From Pseudomonadota bacterium (GTDB taxonomy: Bacteria > Bdellovibrionota > FAC87 > UBA2466): 56,777 bases of DNA. Shown here in pieces: positions 1 to 10,000 of this stretch. Position 1 is the stretch's first letter. The number at the start of each line of letters is the position of its first letter. Location: the NCBI GenBank assembly GCA_009927005.1, contig RFNV01000176.1, positions 1 to 56,777 on the forward strand, in the 5' to 3' direction. Position numbers and translations under genes: made by a program. Under the pieces are notes generated by a model. The model made no database searches. It saw only the letters and a list, made by a program, of their open reading frames with translations, and was not told where the DNA came from.

Positions 1-1988
1 GTTCTTTCCAGATTGAGCGACTTACTGGCTTTTCCGAGATCCAATTTTAGCGCAGCAAGATCCGACTTGTGACTCAAGGGAACTGTTTCCTCATCCAAAA
101 TACTAATTTCATCGGTGGCGGTATTGTGTTCGCCCGCGATAAACAAAGTATCTGCCGGAATTGAGATGCCTCGAGTCTCTAAAGCATTTCTCACTCTTTG
201 ATCATTGAAGATTCGAGCAGCCACTCTTGCATTTGGGGCTCCACGATGTCCCCCACAAGCTCCGCAATCTAAAGCAGTTGCATAGGCATTGTTAGTAGTT
301 GTACTGCCATGGCCACACAGAAGCACTAACCGACCAAAGTTTTTGAGAAGTCCCATGATTCTCAGTGAGTTCTCTGCGATGCTGACTTGATCTTCATTGG
401 GAATTCCCAATTGGTAAAAGGCATTGCTCCTATCATTTATGTGTTTCAGAACGGGTTGCGTTTCAACAGAGGCTCCAAATACTTTGGAGAACAATCGACC
501 CAAATGGCCCTTCATTTTCGGAGCAAAACTCTGAAAAAGCATGGAAAGACCACCGATTCCTCCCACTGTTTCTACCAAGGCAAAGGGAGACACCGAGGTG
601 TTTTTAACTTCGTGCCAGGCTTCATCGAGAGCCTTTACGGATTCCTGATGATTCAACACTTTTTGGGCCTCATTCTCTTGTCCCGGAACAGGTTCTTCGC
701 AGACCAGGTATTTTGGGCGAATAAGAACGGGGCACTGAGAACTGGGCTCGGTCACACCGAATGGCTGGTGAGCGAGTGGAACCGCGAAGAAACCCGCAAA
801 GCCATAGGTGTCGTAACTTCCCTGTTGTTCTAGATTGCGCCGATAAGCTTCTGAACGTACATCGATGCAAAACACCGCTTGAGCTTTAGGTCTCTTTTGA
901 TCTTTGAGATCAAAAAGCTGGCGGCTATAGGAAGCTTTACCTAAATCTCCCAATAACCTTTTTCGATAGTTTCGCTCAAAAGCTTCTAACCAAATGAGTC
1001 CTGCTTGAGGCTCTTGTTTGACTTCCCCTGCAGGCAGCTTCTGTTTCGCAAAACGTAGCATCTCGTCCCAGGGAGACAAACTATTTGTCGCTTCCCGAAA
1101 GGTAATTTGAGCTCCGGCAGCGTCATAGGCCATTCGAACGGCCAAGTAATCAATTAATGGCTCGGTTTTATTCTTCCCTCGATAGAACTGATTCTCGGCC
1201 CCTTGAAGCAAGAACAAACCCGACCACCCCGGAGTAGAAGCTAAATGTCTTACTAAATAATCAACGACTTGGGTTTCTGGTACCCCCAAATCCTCGATCA
1301 TCACCTTAATAGCACTAATATTTTTCGAAGGAAGACTTCTCACATAGTCTCTAAATCCTGCAAGGCCTGCTAGCTCCACGCCCTTTTCGAGGGTGACCAA
1401 ATCCTTCCATGCTTTGAAAAAGCCATTTTCTCGTCCTGGCATTGCCCAAGCAGCTTCCCCGCGGTCAAAGTAAGCACTCGCCCATTTAGTTACTTCCGCT
1501 TGCATCAAAGGATACAATTTCGTTCCCAAGAGCTGATCCGACCATTCACTCAGAAGCAGAAAAACATCTGAAGGACTTTCTTTTGAAACTGAGGGTTCAT
1601 CCTGACTAGCCTGTTCAATCATGACCTTCATCAGATCTTCGACAGACATACCCGGATTTACACTTCTCACGGATTCAAAAAGATCATTTGACGTAATTCT
1701 GCCGCTCTTAAACTGACTATAAAAATAATCTAGCTCTGGCAGCCCCTTTGCGTGGTACATCTTTTTGGCAACTTGAACCGCTTCTTTAAAGTTCTCCGTT
1801 TCAAAACCCTGCAAAGGATTCACAGCGATGAAGTTTGCAAGAGGCCAAACGGGTGCCACCTTCTGGCAAGCTTCTCTGATCGCAGACTCCACATCCCTCT
1901 TTTGAACTCTCTCCTCGCTGCGCACAGTTTTTTCCGAGCGCAAGGAAATGAGAGTATCTTGCGTTGGATTAATATTTTGTGTGAACAT
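1..1988 (-). CDS. dabA: DabA, DUF2309-family inorganic carbon transporter subunit (C-terminus beyond window edge)
   Basis: Own reverse-strand translation from ATG at 1988 (MFTQNINPTQDTLIS...) stays open to the window edge where I read it. Contains VNPLQGF, AVFCIDVRSEAYRRNLE and LLCGHGSTTTNNAYATALDCGACGGHRGAPNARVAA, characteristic of DUF2309/DabA. Start overlaps the end of the dabB-like gene. Not in the ORF track because its stop lies outside the window. Confidence 0.93.
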   Translation of the reverse strand, partial: MFTQNINPTQDTLISLRSEKTVRSEERVQKRDVESAIREACQKVAPVWPLANFIAVNPLQGFETENFKEAVQVAKKMYHAKGLPELDYFYSQFKSGRITSNDLFESVRSVNPGMSVEDLMKVMIEQASQDEPSVSKESPSDVFLLLSEWSDQLLGTKLYPLMQAEVTKWASAYFDRGEAAWAMPGRENGFFKAWKDLVTLEKGVELAGLAGFRDYVRSLPSKNISAIKVMIEDLGVPETQVVDYLVRHLASTPGWSGLFLLQGAENQFYRGKNKTEPLIDYLAVRMAYDAAGAQITFREATNSLSPWDEMLRFAKQKLPAGEVKQEPQAGLIWLEAFERNYRKRLLGDLGKASYSRQLFDLKDQKRPKAQAVFCIDVRSEAYRRNLEQQGSYDTYGFAGFFAVPLAHQPFGVTEPSSQCPVLIRPKYLVCEEPVPGQENEAQKVLNHQESVKALDEAWHEVKNTSVSPFALVETVGGIGGLSMLFQSFAPKMKGHLGRLFSKVFGASVETQPVLKHINDRSNAFYQLGIPNEDQVSIAENSLRIMGLLKNFGRLVLLCGHGSTTTNNAYATALDCGACGGHRGAPNARVAARIFNDQRVRNALETRGISIPADTLFIAGEHNTATDEISILDEETVPLSHKSDLAALKLDLGKASKSLNLER

Positions 1989-3666
1989 CGTTTTTCTCCT
2001 GAAGAGCCACCTTTGTGATGGCTAAAGTTTCAAAACTTGGCATCATTTCGGTCTTGCCTAGCATTTGGAAAATAACTTTTCTCCAAAGCTGCTCAATATA
2101 AAAGTGATTAAGGCAGAGCACGTACACTTGTTTCGCCCATTTTTTATCCTGACAATCGCGTGCTACTTCTACAAAAACAAACATTCCCACAAAGAGCACT
2201 GCTACGAGAGCGACAAAGACGTGATTGAGTTCCCCAAACACTGGGTTTTGAGCGCCCAACATCAAGACAGGATCTAGAAAGGAAGCAAGAGCTCCCAAAG
2301 CTGTCCAATACAAGAGCATTCCACCATAACTGAGGCCCACGACAATCAACAACGGTGTCGAGCCAGAAGGGTTTCTCATCACCGGAGTGATGGCTTGGGT
2401 GGCACTGAACCACAAGAAAATGCACAGAAACAACCCACCAGGTTTAGCCGAGAGATCAATTCCCAAAGTCGTGATACTCAGAATCACCAGGCCAAGGGCA
2501 ATCGCAGCAGAAATGGACCGATGAAAACTGGAGCCCTTTTCACTTTTCTCAGCAAAATCGAAAGTCGTGGGTGTCGTATCGATTCGGCTAGCAGCACTCA
2601 AAAACGCATTGGCTTTGTAGAAACCGTGCATGATCAAGTGTAGTACCGCTGCAGAGAAAGCGCCGAGTCCACATTGCATCATCATATAGCCCATTTGAGA
2701 AATCGTAGAGTAGGCTAAGGAGCGCTTGATATCCGTTTGAACCAAGTAAATGAGCCCACCAAAAAGAGCTGTGAGCGCGCCGACGGCAAAAAGAATATGC
2801 AGTGCCAGGCTCGCGTGAGAGACAATCGGACTAAGCCGGACAATCAAAAATCCACCCGCATTAATAATCCCTGCATGCATGAGGGCAGATACAGGCGTTG
2901 GCGTTTCCATCGTATCGGGAAGCCAAATGTGAAACGGAAACTGAGCGGACTTAGTCATTGCCCCAATCACATATAGAGACCCAACCAGAGCGGCGGGATT
3001 GAGAGTTACTCCAAGAACATTCAGAGGCTCCCAGCTCCCGTGATTTCTCACAATCTCAAAGATCTCCGACAGCTCAAACGTTCCAAAGACTGAGTAAGTT
3101 AAGATGAGAGCGAACAGGAGGGCCACATCTCCAATTCGACTGATAACGAATTTTCTCCACGCGGCTTTCTGAGCAGCTTCTCTTTCCGAAAAGTGCAGGA
3201 GAAGCCTGTGGACCCCGAAACTTACGAGAAACCAAGACAAAGTGAGTGCTAAGAGGTTTCGGCTAATCACAAAAAGGGTTACCGAGAAAAGAACGAAGGA
3301 AAGCCACGCAAAAAACCTTCCTTGCCTTTTGTCGCCATCTAAGTAGCGGACGGAATATCTTTGAACTACCAGACCGATAGAAGTGATCAGTAATACCGAT
3401 AAGATTGAGAGCCTATCGATCCACACTCCCACAGAGAAGTGAAAGGTATCGGGGTTCCCAACAATCCCAAAGATCCGATCGATTGCTCCTGTTTCGAGGA
3501 CTCCGTAGCCCAATATCAGTGCTGAAACAAACGAAATGCCTGCTCCCACAAGAGACAATTTTCGCATCGCCAAGGGCTTTTCTTTTAACCCCAGCAATCC
3601 GGAAAGCCCCGCTACAAGGGGTGCCCCTAAAAGAAGAAAAGTAGCAACTGACAATGCCGTATTCAT
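1969..3666 (-). CDS. dabB: DabB, proton-conducting NuoL/MrpA-like membrane subunit
   Basis: 565 aa multi-pass protein with HIWLPDTMETPTPVSALMHAGIINAGGFLIVR and SLAYSTISQMGYMMMQCGLGAFSAAVLHLIMHGFYKA (proton-antiporter family core). Immediately upstream of dabA. Confidence 0.9.
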   Translation of the reverse strand: MNTALSVATFLLLGAPLVAGLSGLLGLKEKPLAMRKLSLVGAGISFVSALILGYGVLETGAIDRIFGIVGNPDTFHFSVGVWIDRLSILSVLLITSIGLVVQRYSVRYLDGDKRQGRFFAWLSFVLFSVTLFVISRNLLALTLSWFLVSFGVHRLLLHFSEREAAQKAAWRKFVISRIGDVALLFALILTYSVFGTFELSEIFEIVRNHGSWEPLNVLGVTLNPAALVGSLYVIGAMTKSAQFPFHIWLPDTMETPTPVSALMHAGIINAGGFLIVRLSPIVSHASLALHILFAVGALTALFGGLIYLVQTDIKRSLAYSTISQMGYMMMQCGLGAFSAAVLHLIMHGFYKANAFLSAASRIDTTPTTFDFAEKSEKGSSFHRSISAAIALGLVILSITTLGIDLSAKPGGLFLCIFLWFSATQAITPVMRNPSGSTPLLIVVGLSYGGMLLYWTALGALASFLDPVLMLGAQNPVFGELNHVFVALVAVLFVGMFVFVEVARDCQDKKWAKQVYVLCLNHFYIEQLWRKVIFQMLGKTEMMPSFETLAITKVALQEKNDVHTKY

Positions 3667-3724
3667 GATTGGTTCCTCCGTGATCCCAACGTCAGTTATA
3701 CGGCCAAGTAAGGTGTTTAAAAAA

Positions 3725-3748
3725 ATAGATAATAGATATTCTATCTAT
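3725..3748. promoter_or_regulatory. candidate operator upstream of dabB
   Basis: ATAGATA ATAGATA TTC TATCTAT: direct repeat plus perfect 7+7 inverted repeat with 3-nt spacer. Confidence 0.5.
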
Positions 3749-3761
3749 CGTTTAAAACGAA

Positions 3762-5135
3762 TCAGCTTTCGCCCAAAGCGGCATGGAGGTTGGCTAGGCT
3801 TTTGAGGTAATCAGCTAAAGCATCCACTTCTCTGACTGCGGCATCGGCTGTGGCTTGTTCCCGAATATTCACAAAAAGTTGATTGCTGTCCCCTTGGCGA
3901 AATCGAACTCTCTCACCTTGCTCCAATTTTTTCGCCAACTGAGTCTCTTGTTCGGTTACTTGCGCTCTTAGAAGAGCCGCATTTAGAGCAGACTTTGCAT
4001 TGTAAACTTCCACCGCAATTTTATCTTTCAGAAAACGTTCCTGCAGTTCCAGCCTTGCGAGCGTTGCTTTTGAAAAGTCTTCGCGTCCGCCAGCAACATT
4101 TACTTGGAGTGGTACTTCCAACTGAATGCCAGCCTCAAGCTGAGTGCCATTACGAACAGGATCGCCGTTCTGCAAACTTCGAATAGCTTGAACTTGAATG
4201 TCTATTTTTGGAGCCGTTTGGTTCTCCGCAAGCTCCAGCTCGATTTCATTTTGCCCTTTTAGAAGTTGGAACCGATTGAGATCCGGTCGAGATTTGAGTG
4301 CCTTTTCCAACCCCTCTTTGGGCTCGGCCTCAGGATTCGGAGTTGGGAGGTTAGCCCCCAAATGCTCCGGCCCGGCAAAGATAGGATTCCCCTCCTTATC
4401 ACGAAAATAGAGAGAGAGATCGATAGTGGCTTGTTGCAGTGAACGTTCAGCTGAGATCAGTTGAGATCGCCTCTGAAGAATAGCCCGTTCATTGTCTCTT
4501 CTTTCAAATTCTGGCAAATCCCCATGTTTAACTCTTTCTTTGAGTCCATCATCTCTCTCAACAGCAATTTTTAGTAGCGCTTGGTAAATCTCGACTTTTT
4601 TTGCCGCCGAAACCCAATCCCAATAACGATTACTTGCTTCCTTGACTGCATCTATTCTTTGTTGAATCACTTGGAGATCCGCAACTTGCAACCCCAGCTT
4701 AGCGCGCCCAATGTTGGCTCTTCTTCTATCGGTAGGTCCATCTCGCCAAAGGGGAATATTAAAACCAGCTCTAAGTTCTCCTCCGGGATTGGTTTTTAGC
4801 TTCCCATCATAGATTGCAAAATCGCCGACTCCCAATCGATAACCAGCAAACAGATTTGTTCCCCAAAGGGTGGTTGGTTTCTCTATGAGGGAGTCCAAGC
4901 GATCATTTTGATAGTAGCCAAGCACGCTCGATGCAACCCGTGTTTTCCATTGAATGTCGAAAGCTCCCTCTGACGAACGAATCTCTGCTCCCGCTGCTTC
5001 AACATCCTTTTGGGCCCCTTCCACAAGCGGATAGCGTTCTCGTACGGAGGATAAAACTGCATCCAATGTCAATGGAGTACAGACTCCCACAGTCGAAATG
5101 AAGCTGAGTGCAGTAATGATAAGTACAGCTTTCAT
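3762..5135 (-). CDS. TolC-family outer membrane efflux protein
   Basis: Signal peptide, TolC-like helical architecture; next to HlyD-like and ABC genes. Confidence 0.85.
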   Translation of the reverse strand: MKAVLIITALSFISTVGVCTPLTLDAVLSSVRERYPLVEGAQKDVEAAGAEIRSSEGAFDIQWKTRVASSVLGYYQNDRLDSLIEKPTTLWGTNLFAGYRLGVGDFAIYDGKLKTNPGGELRAGFNIPLWRDGPTDRRRANIGRAKLGLQVADLQVIQQRIDAVKEASNRYWDWVSAAKKVEIYQALLKIAVERDDGLKERVKHGDLPEFERRDNERAILQRRSQLISAERSLQQATIDLSLYFRDKEGNPIFAGPEHLGANLPTPNPEAEPKEGLEKALKSRPDLNRFQLLKGQNEIELELAENQTAPKIDIQVQAIRSLQNGDPVRNGTQLEAGIQLEVPLQVNVAGGREDFSKATLARLELQERFLKDKIAVEVYNAKSALNAALLRAQVTEQETQLAKKLEQGERVRFRQGDSNQLFVNIREQATADAAVREVDALADYLKSLANLHAALGES

Positions 5136-5136
5136 A

Positions 5137-6189
5137 TTAGCTTTTACTTTTTGCCGAATCTCCTTTTACTGGAGTCGGAAAGCTTGGGGGAAAACCGTTG
5201 AAACGTCTCCAGAGTTCATACCCAAGCGAAACACGATTCAAAAGAACCCATCCCAAAGCTCGAACCCCTTGGCGTAAATAGGCCCCTTCTGGCCACGGCT
5301 CATTTTCTAGCGGTACAATGACCACTCTAAATTTCCCTTCACCGCTATCGCTGGCGTCGATTAAAGTGACTTTTCCTCCATAGGTTCCGTAGGCTGCTCC
5401 CGGCCAGCCACTGAATTGAATGGCAGGCCACCCCTCAAACTGGAGTCGAACTTCTGCATTTTCGCGGATAAGAGGCATATCATTGCCCGCTATCCACAGT
5501 TCCACGGCACGGGATTCCGTCTCAGGAACCAACAGAGCGAGCATTTGCCCTGATTTTACAATTTGAGCACCCTGACCCGAGATCACTCTCAGAATCGTTC
5601 CTGCAATCGGTGCCCTCACTGATTGAGTCATCTGCCTCGCAAGACGTACATCCATGCGGGCAAGCTCAGCCGATGAGTTTGCCTCATCCACTAACAATTT
5701 GGTGTATTCTAAATTGGCTTGTTCTAGAGCACGGCGAGCACTCAGCCCCTTCTCGACAAGGAGCTTCTGTCTATCGAGATTGATTTTTGAAGTGTTCACT
5801 GCAGCTTCAGTCGCCATCACGCGCTTTGCAAGAGCATCTCGCTCTTGTCTTAATCGCTCTAAAATTTCAGGATCATTATCGGTCAATTCGACAATAAGAT
5901 CTCCCTGCGCAACTTTGGATCCCTCCACTACATGCCATTTGGCAATTCTGCCATCCACAGGTGCATTAATTTCTTGAGTTCTGTCATTGGGAGAATAGGC
6001 AATCACTCGGCCGTTCCCCTTTGCAGTTTGTTGCCACGGCAGGAGGACGAGGCCTAAAAAGCAGGAGAAAAACAGAAAGAGAAATCCGCCAAAGAAAACT
6101 CGATAGTTCCGCTCGGTCGTTACCAAAGTGATCGCTTTTAAGGGGGTCGATGAATTCAATACTTGAAATTTTTCAGAGCGGTGCCGCAT
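5137..6189 (-). CDS. HlyD-family periplasmic adaptor (membrane fusion protein)
   Basis: N-terminal TM, NAPVDGRIAKWHVVEGSKVAQGDLIVELTDNDPE biotinyl-lipoyl motif, coiled coil, VRAPIAGTILRV. Confidence 0.88.
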   Translation of the reverse strand: MRHRSEKFQVLNSSTPLKAITLVTTERNYRVFFGGFLFLFFSCFLGLVLLPWQQTAKGNGRVIAYSPNDRTQEINAPVDGRIAKWHVVEGSKVAQGDLIVELTDNDPEILERLRQERDALAKRVMATEAAVNTSKINLDRQKLLVEKGLSARRALEQANLEYTKLLVDEANSSAELARMDVRLARQMTQSVRAPIAGTILRVISGQGAQIVKSGQMLALLVPETESRAVELWIAGNDMPLIRENAEVRLQFEGWPAIQFSGWPGAAYGTYGGKVTLIDASDSGEGKFRVVIVPLENEPWPEGAYLRQGVRALGWVLLNRVSLGYELWRRFNGFPPSFPTPVKGDSAKSKS

Positions 6190-6190
6190 T

Positions 6191-7909
6191 TTATGCTGAC
6201 CTCCTCTCTTTAAGCGAATCTAACGCAATAACGGCGTCACACTTCGTCGCTAAGTCGGTATCATGTGTGGTAATTAAGAGTGTCCAAGGAGAAGATTTCT
6301 GTAGAATTACGCTCAAAGCGCGCTCTCGAGTTTTTTCATCGAGATCGTCTAGCGTTTCATCCACCAACAAAAGTCTTGGGCGCGCAACGATGGCACGAGC
6401 GAGACCGAGGCGATGAGCTTGCGCAATTGAGAGTGGTCTTCCATCCCCTGTGAGCTGAGTCTGAAGGCCCTCGGGAAGAGATTCGATCTCTTGAAGCAGC
6501 CCCAAATCAGACAGAACTTGCCGTACTTCGTCTAAGCCAACACTCTCTCGACCTGCTCTTACATTTTCAAAGATACTGTCTGGCAAAATTTCCAGCCCCC
6601 TCACCAGAGCGACTTGATCGCGAACACTCTCGATAGAAAGATCTCGAAAATCATATCCATCTATCAATAGAGCTCCATTCGTGGCTTTCCTAATTCCGTA
6701 AAGGAGATCAACTAAAGTCGTCTTTCCAGAGGAGTTTGCTCCCAAGAGAGCTACTTTGGAGCCAGATGAAATTTTAAAGTTGAGCTCATGGAATAATGGC
6801 TCACCGGAATCGTAGGAGTAAGAGAGCCCTTTTATTTCCACTTCCGCTGGGACGCTTATTGCTTTTAGAGGAGCCCCCTGGGCTTGTTCCATCGGGAGTG
6901 TAAAAAGATACTCGAGCTTATCAAGAGCTGCGACCAGGTCATAAAAGGCTTCTAGATGCTTCTGAAATTTTGCAAGAGAAGCTAAAGCAGTGGTCACCAC
7001 AATCTCAGCAGCCACGAGTTGCCCAACAGTAAGCTGATTTTTGCTTACCAAGTAAGCACCAATACCTAAAAGAGCTGAACTGGCAATCGCCTGCAATGCT
7101 AGGGAGCCAAGAACTTGGCGCATCAGGATTTTAAAATGAGCACTTCGGGCTTCTAAAAAGCCTGTCACCACTTCATCCGCTTTTCGAAGGGCTAGTGTTC
7201 TTGCAGTACTCGACCGAAAAAGCAGCGGTCTTGCAGCGAGATCTTCCAGCCACGCCGCCACTCGATATTTCTGTGCAGATTCCTCAACGCTAGAAACAAT
7301 TGCGCCTCTCCCAAGCAGAAATAAAATAACCCCGATCGAAGCAATCATCACAATGGCAAAGGCTAAGAGAAACCAGTGGTAAAAGCCAAGTAAGACAAGT
7401 CCCAAGACAACTTGAAGAGCCAACGCAAACCCCTCAAGAAGTAACATCGCACTGCTTTTTTGAACGGTGAGGACATCAAAAAAACGATTGACGAGATCAG
7501 GAAAGCGACTGGTGCTTTTCCCATCCAGAACCAAACGTGGAATACGGTAAGCTAACTCAAGTGCAATTTCGCTAAACAATCTCTTTTGAAGTTGCTCCAC
7601 AATAAAAACTTGAATCCCACGCAAGACAGCTGCGGAGGTAAGACCAATAAACACTGCCAGAATCAAAAAAAGCACGGGCTGGCTAAAGGCCCCAAAATTG
7701 ACTGTGCTCACTAAAGTCTGGATACCAACGGGAATCGCTAACGAAAGGATGCCAACTCCCAGCCCGTAGATAAGAACGACTGAAATTTCCTTTCCCTCTC
7801 CTTGGAGCATGGAACGGATCAGGCGTGAAGCTGAAATCGGATGTTTCCCTGAACCCACTTGGTTTCTCCCTGGCTCGGTAAAATCTGTTTTATTTCCCAA
7901 GTATTTCAT
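6191..7909 (-). CDS. ABC transporter, fused permease/ATP-binding (type I secretion/export-like)
   Basis: TM domain then NBD with Walker A GANSSGKTT, Walker B LLLVDE, TTHD; signature reads LSIAQ instead of LSGGQ. No N-terminal C39 peptidase domain visible. Confidence 0.85.
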   Translation of the reverse strand: MKYLGNKTDFTEPGRNQVGSGKHPISASRLIRSMLQGEGKEISVVLIYGLGVGILSLAIPVGIQTLVSTVNFGAFSQPVLFLILAVFIGLTSAAVLRGIQVFIVEQLQKRLFSEIALELAYRIPRLVLDGKSTSRFPDLVNRFFDVLTVQKSSAMLLLEGFALALQVVLGLVLLGFYHWFLLAFAIVMIASIGVILFLLGRGAIVSSVEESAQKYRVAAWLEDLAARPLLFRSSTARTLALRKADEVVTGFLEARSAHFKILMRQVLGSLALQAIASSALLGIGAYLVSKNQLTVGQLVAAEIVVTTALASLAKFQKHLEAFYDLVAALDKLEYLFTLPMEQAQGAPLKAISVPAEVEIKGLSYSYDSGEPLFHELNFKISSGSKVALLGANSSGKTTLVDLLYGIRKATNGALLIDGYDFRDLSIESVRDQVALVRGLEILPDSIFENVRAGRESVGLDEVRQVLSDLGLLQEIESLPEGLQTQLTGDGRPLSIAQAHRLGLARAIVARPRLLLVDETLDDLDEKTRERALSVILQKSSPWTLLITTHDTDLATKCDAVIALDSLKERRSA

Positions 7910-7957
7910 CGGCTAGATTTATAAAATAATTGACGATTTCTCCTGTGTTTCACTACT

Positions 7958-8929
7958 TCACTGTCGCTTTGCAAAAAACTTGAGCCATGAAAAAACCATG
8001 CTGCTGCCAATCAAAGTGCAAATAATGAGGAGAGACCAAGTGATAGGAAATTTCCCGCCGAATAACTCGTTGAGCCAGGCCATTTTTAGCCCCACAAAAA
8101 TCAGCACTGCCGCCAACCCATATTTCACGTATTGGAATCTATCCAGAACCCCTGCAAGCATAAAATACATGGACCGCAGCCCTAAAATAGCGAAGATGTT
8201 CGAAGTGAACACAATTAACGGTTCCTTGGTGAGCGCAAAAATAGCCGGGACGGAATCTATCGCAAAAAGAAGATCCGTCAGCTCCAAAAAAACGAGGGCT
8301 AAAAACATCCGGGTTACAAAATAAACCCCGTTTTTCTTAACCCAAAAACCTTTGCCCTGTGCTGAGAAATCAATTCGGAAAACCTTCTTCAAGCCCCGCA
8401 TCAACCAACTTCGCTCGGGTTCCATCATCTGCCCGGTGCTCAAAAGCATTTTTATTCCCGTAATCACAAGAAGAATGCCGAAGAAAATCACCACTCCTTT
8501 GTAAGCCAGTAGATGAGAACCCAGGGCAATGAAAATCGCCCTGAAAATCAAGGCTCCGATAATGCCGAAAAAAAGGACACGGTGCTGGTAAATTTTGGGG
8601 ATTCCAAAATAAGAAAAGACAATCGCAAACACAAACACATTGTCAATTGCCAGTGACTTTTCAACTACGAAGCCAGAGAGAAACTCTAACGCCAATTGCT
8701 TCGCTAAGTCTGGAGAGTCGGGCCATTGCCATCGAACATAAAAAAACAAAAGCAGGTTAAAAAGCCCAGCTAAGCACACCCAAACCAGAGTCCAAACCGA
8801 GGCTTCCCTGACTGATACTTCATGAGCTTTCCGATGAAACACCCCGAGATCCAGGGCTAGCATGAAAAGGACAAAAACACTAAAGCCCAAATAGAAGGGC
8901 CAAAATTCATGGAAGGGAAACACAATCAT
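7958..8929 (-). CDS. TerC/Alx-family integral membrane protein
   Basis: LEFLSGFVVEKSLAIDNVFVFAIVFSYF and LVFLELTDLLFAIDSVPAIFALTKEPLIVFTSNIFAILGLRSMYFML are TerC-family hallmarks. Confidence 0.93.
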   Translation of the reverse strand: MIVFPFHEFWPFYLGFSVFVLFMLALDLGVFHRKAHEVSVREASVWTLVWVCLAGLFNLLLFFYVRWQWPDSPDLAKQLALEFLSGFVVEKSLAIDNVFVFAIVFSYFGIPKIYQHRVLFFGIIGALIFRAIFIALGSHLLAYKGVVIFFGILLVITGIKMLLSTGQMMEPERSWLMRGLKKVFRIDFSAQGKGFWVKKNGVYFVTRMFLALVFLELTDLLFAIDSVPAIFALTKEPLIVFTSNIFAILGLRSMYFMLAGVLDRFQYVKYGLAAVLIFVGLKMAWLNELFGGKFPITWSLLIICTLIGSSMVFSWLKFFAKRQ

Positions 8930-9031
8930 CGACTACTCACCTCTCAACTGCTGATTATCGGGAACTTGGATGGATATTTACAATAGATAATAAAAGTGGT
9001 ATGTATCGCTATTAACAATGCAAAAAACTCT

Positions 9032-9916
9032 ATGAATTCATGGCTTAATTATCACCACCTGTTTTATTTCAAGACAATTGCTGAAGAAGGAAGTGTTTCT
9101 AAAGCAGCTGAAAAACTTCGATTGGGTCAACCGACTCTCAGCGCTCAGCTCAAACAATTTGAAGACGCTCTAGAAGTCCAGCTTTTTGAGCGGCAACACA
9201 AAAAACTGATTCTCACTGAACAAGGACAAATTGCCCTCGATTATGCTCGTAATATTTTTCGAATGGGCTCTGAGATGATCGAAGTCCTTAACGACCGAGT
9301 AACGCCCCACAAATTGGCCCTCCAAGTGGGTGCTCTAGATAGTGTTGCGAAACAAGTAATTGTTCAGCTCGCAAAACAAGCTTATAAATTTGGCGATTGC
9401 TCCATCACCCTCGTGGAAGGTAAATCGGACGAGTTACTCCGAGATCTCTTGGCTCATAAGATTGATCTTTTAGTCACCAATTTTCTGCCCTCGGGAACTG
9501 ATGCAAAAGGGCTTAATCACCGCCTACTGACTAAAAAGAATATTAATATTTACGGGGCACCAGTTTTTAAATCGATGCGGAAAGGGTTTCCCAAGAATCT
9601 ATCAGGACAACCGATGATTCTGCCTACCTACGATAGTAAATTAAGATACGACTTAGATCATTGGTCAAAGAATCAGGGCATACTTTTAAATGTAGTAGCC
9701 GAGAGCCAGGATATTGCAGTAAAAAAACTGATGGCTATTAGTGGATTAGGGTTGATACCAGCTGCAACTCATACCATCACCCGACAGGTCTTAGCTGGAG
9801 AACTAATAGAAATTGGACAGCTGCAGGGGGTGTACGAGGAACTCTATTTAGTAACTGCCAGCCGAAAAGTGGAAAATCCCATAGCAGCTAAACTCATGAA
9901 AGCTTTTCAAATATAG
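9032..9916 (+). CDS. LysR-family transcriptional regulator, NhaR-like
   Basis: MNSWLNYHHLFYFKTIAEEGSVSKAAEKLRLGQPTLSAQLKQFEDALEVQLFERQHKKLILTEQG HTH. Track start 8996, but ATG at 9032 fits the family N-terminus better. Confidence 0.88.
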   Translation: MNSWLNYHHLFYFKTIAEEGSVSKAAEKLRLGQPTLSAQLKQFEDALEVQLFERQHKKLILTEQGQIALDYARNIFRMGSEMIEVLNDRVTPHKLALQVGALDSVAKQVIVQLAKQAYKFGDCSITLVEGKSDELLRDLLAHKIDLLVTNFLPSGTDAKGLNHRLLTKKNINIYGAPVFKSMRKGFPKNLSGQPMILPTYDSKLRYDLDHWSKNQGILLNVVAESQDIAVKKLMAISGLGLIPAATHTITRQVLAGELIEIGQLQGVYEELYLVTASRKVENPIAAKLMKAFQI

Positions 9917-10000
9917 TTTAAACCGATTCAAATGATTAAATTTATCCATTTCAAATAAACCCAGAACTTCCGTAACCTTTTAAGAAAGAGCGGAGGTTTT

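Noticed and set aside
387-833. 148-aa plus-strand ORF
   Set aside because: Antisense to the well-supported dabA reading frame; composition shows no protein-family features.
8930-9031. Possible yybP-ykoY manganese riboswitch upstream of terC (GGTGAGTAG near the start)
   Set aside because: Leader between terC and the divergent LysR gene is too short for the full riboswitch fold and only a weak motif is present.
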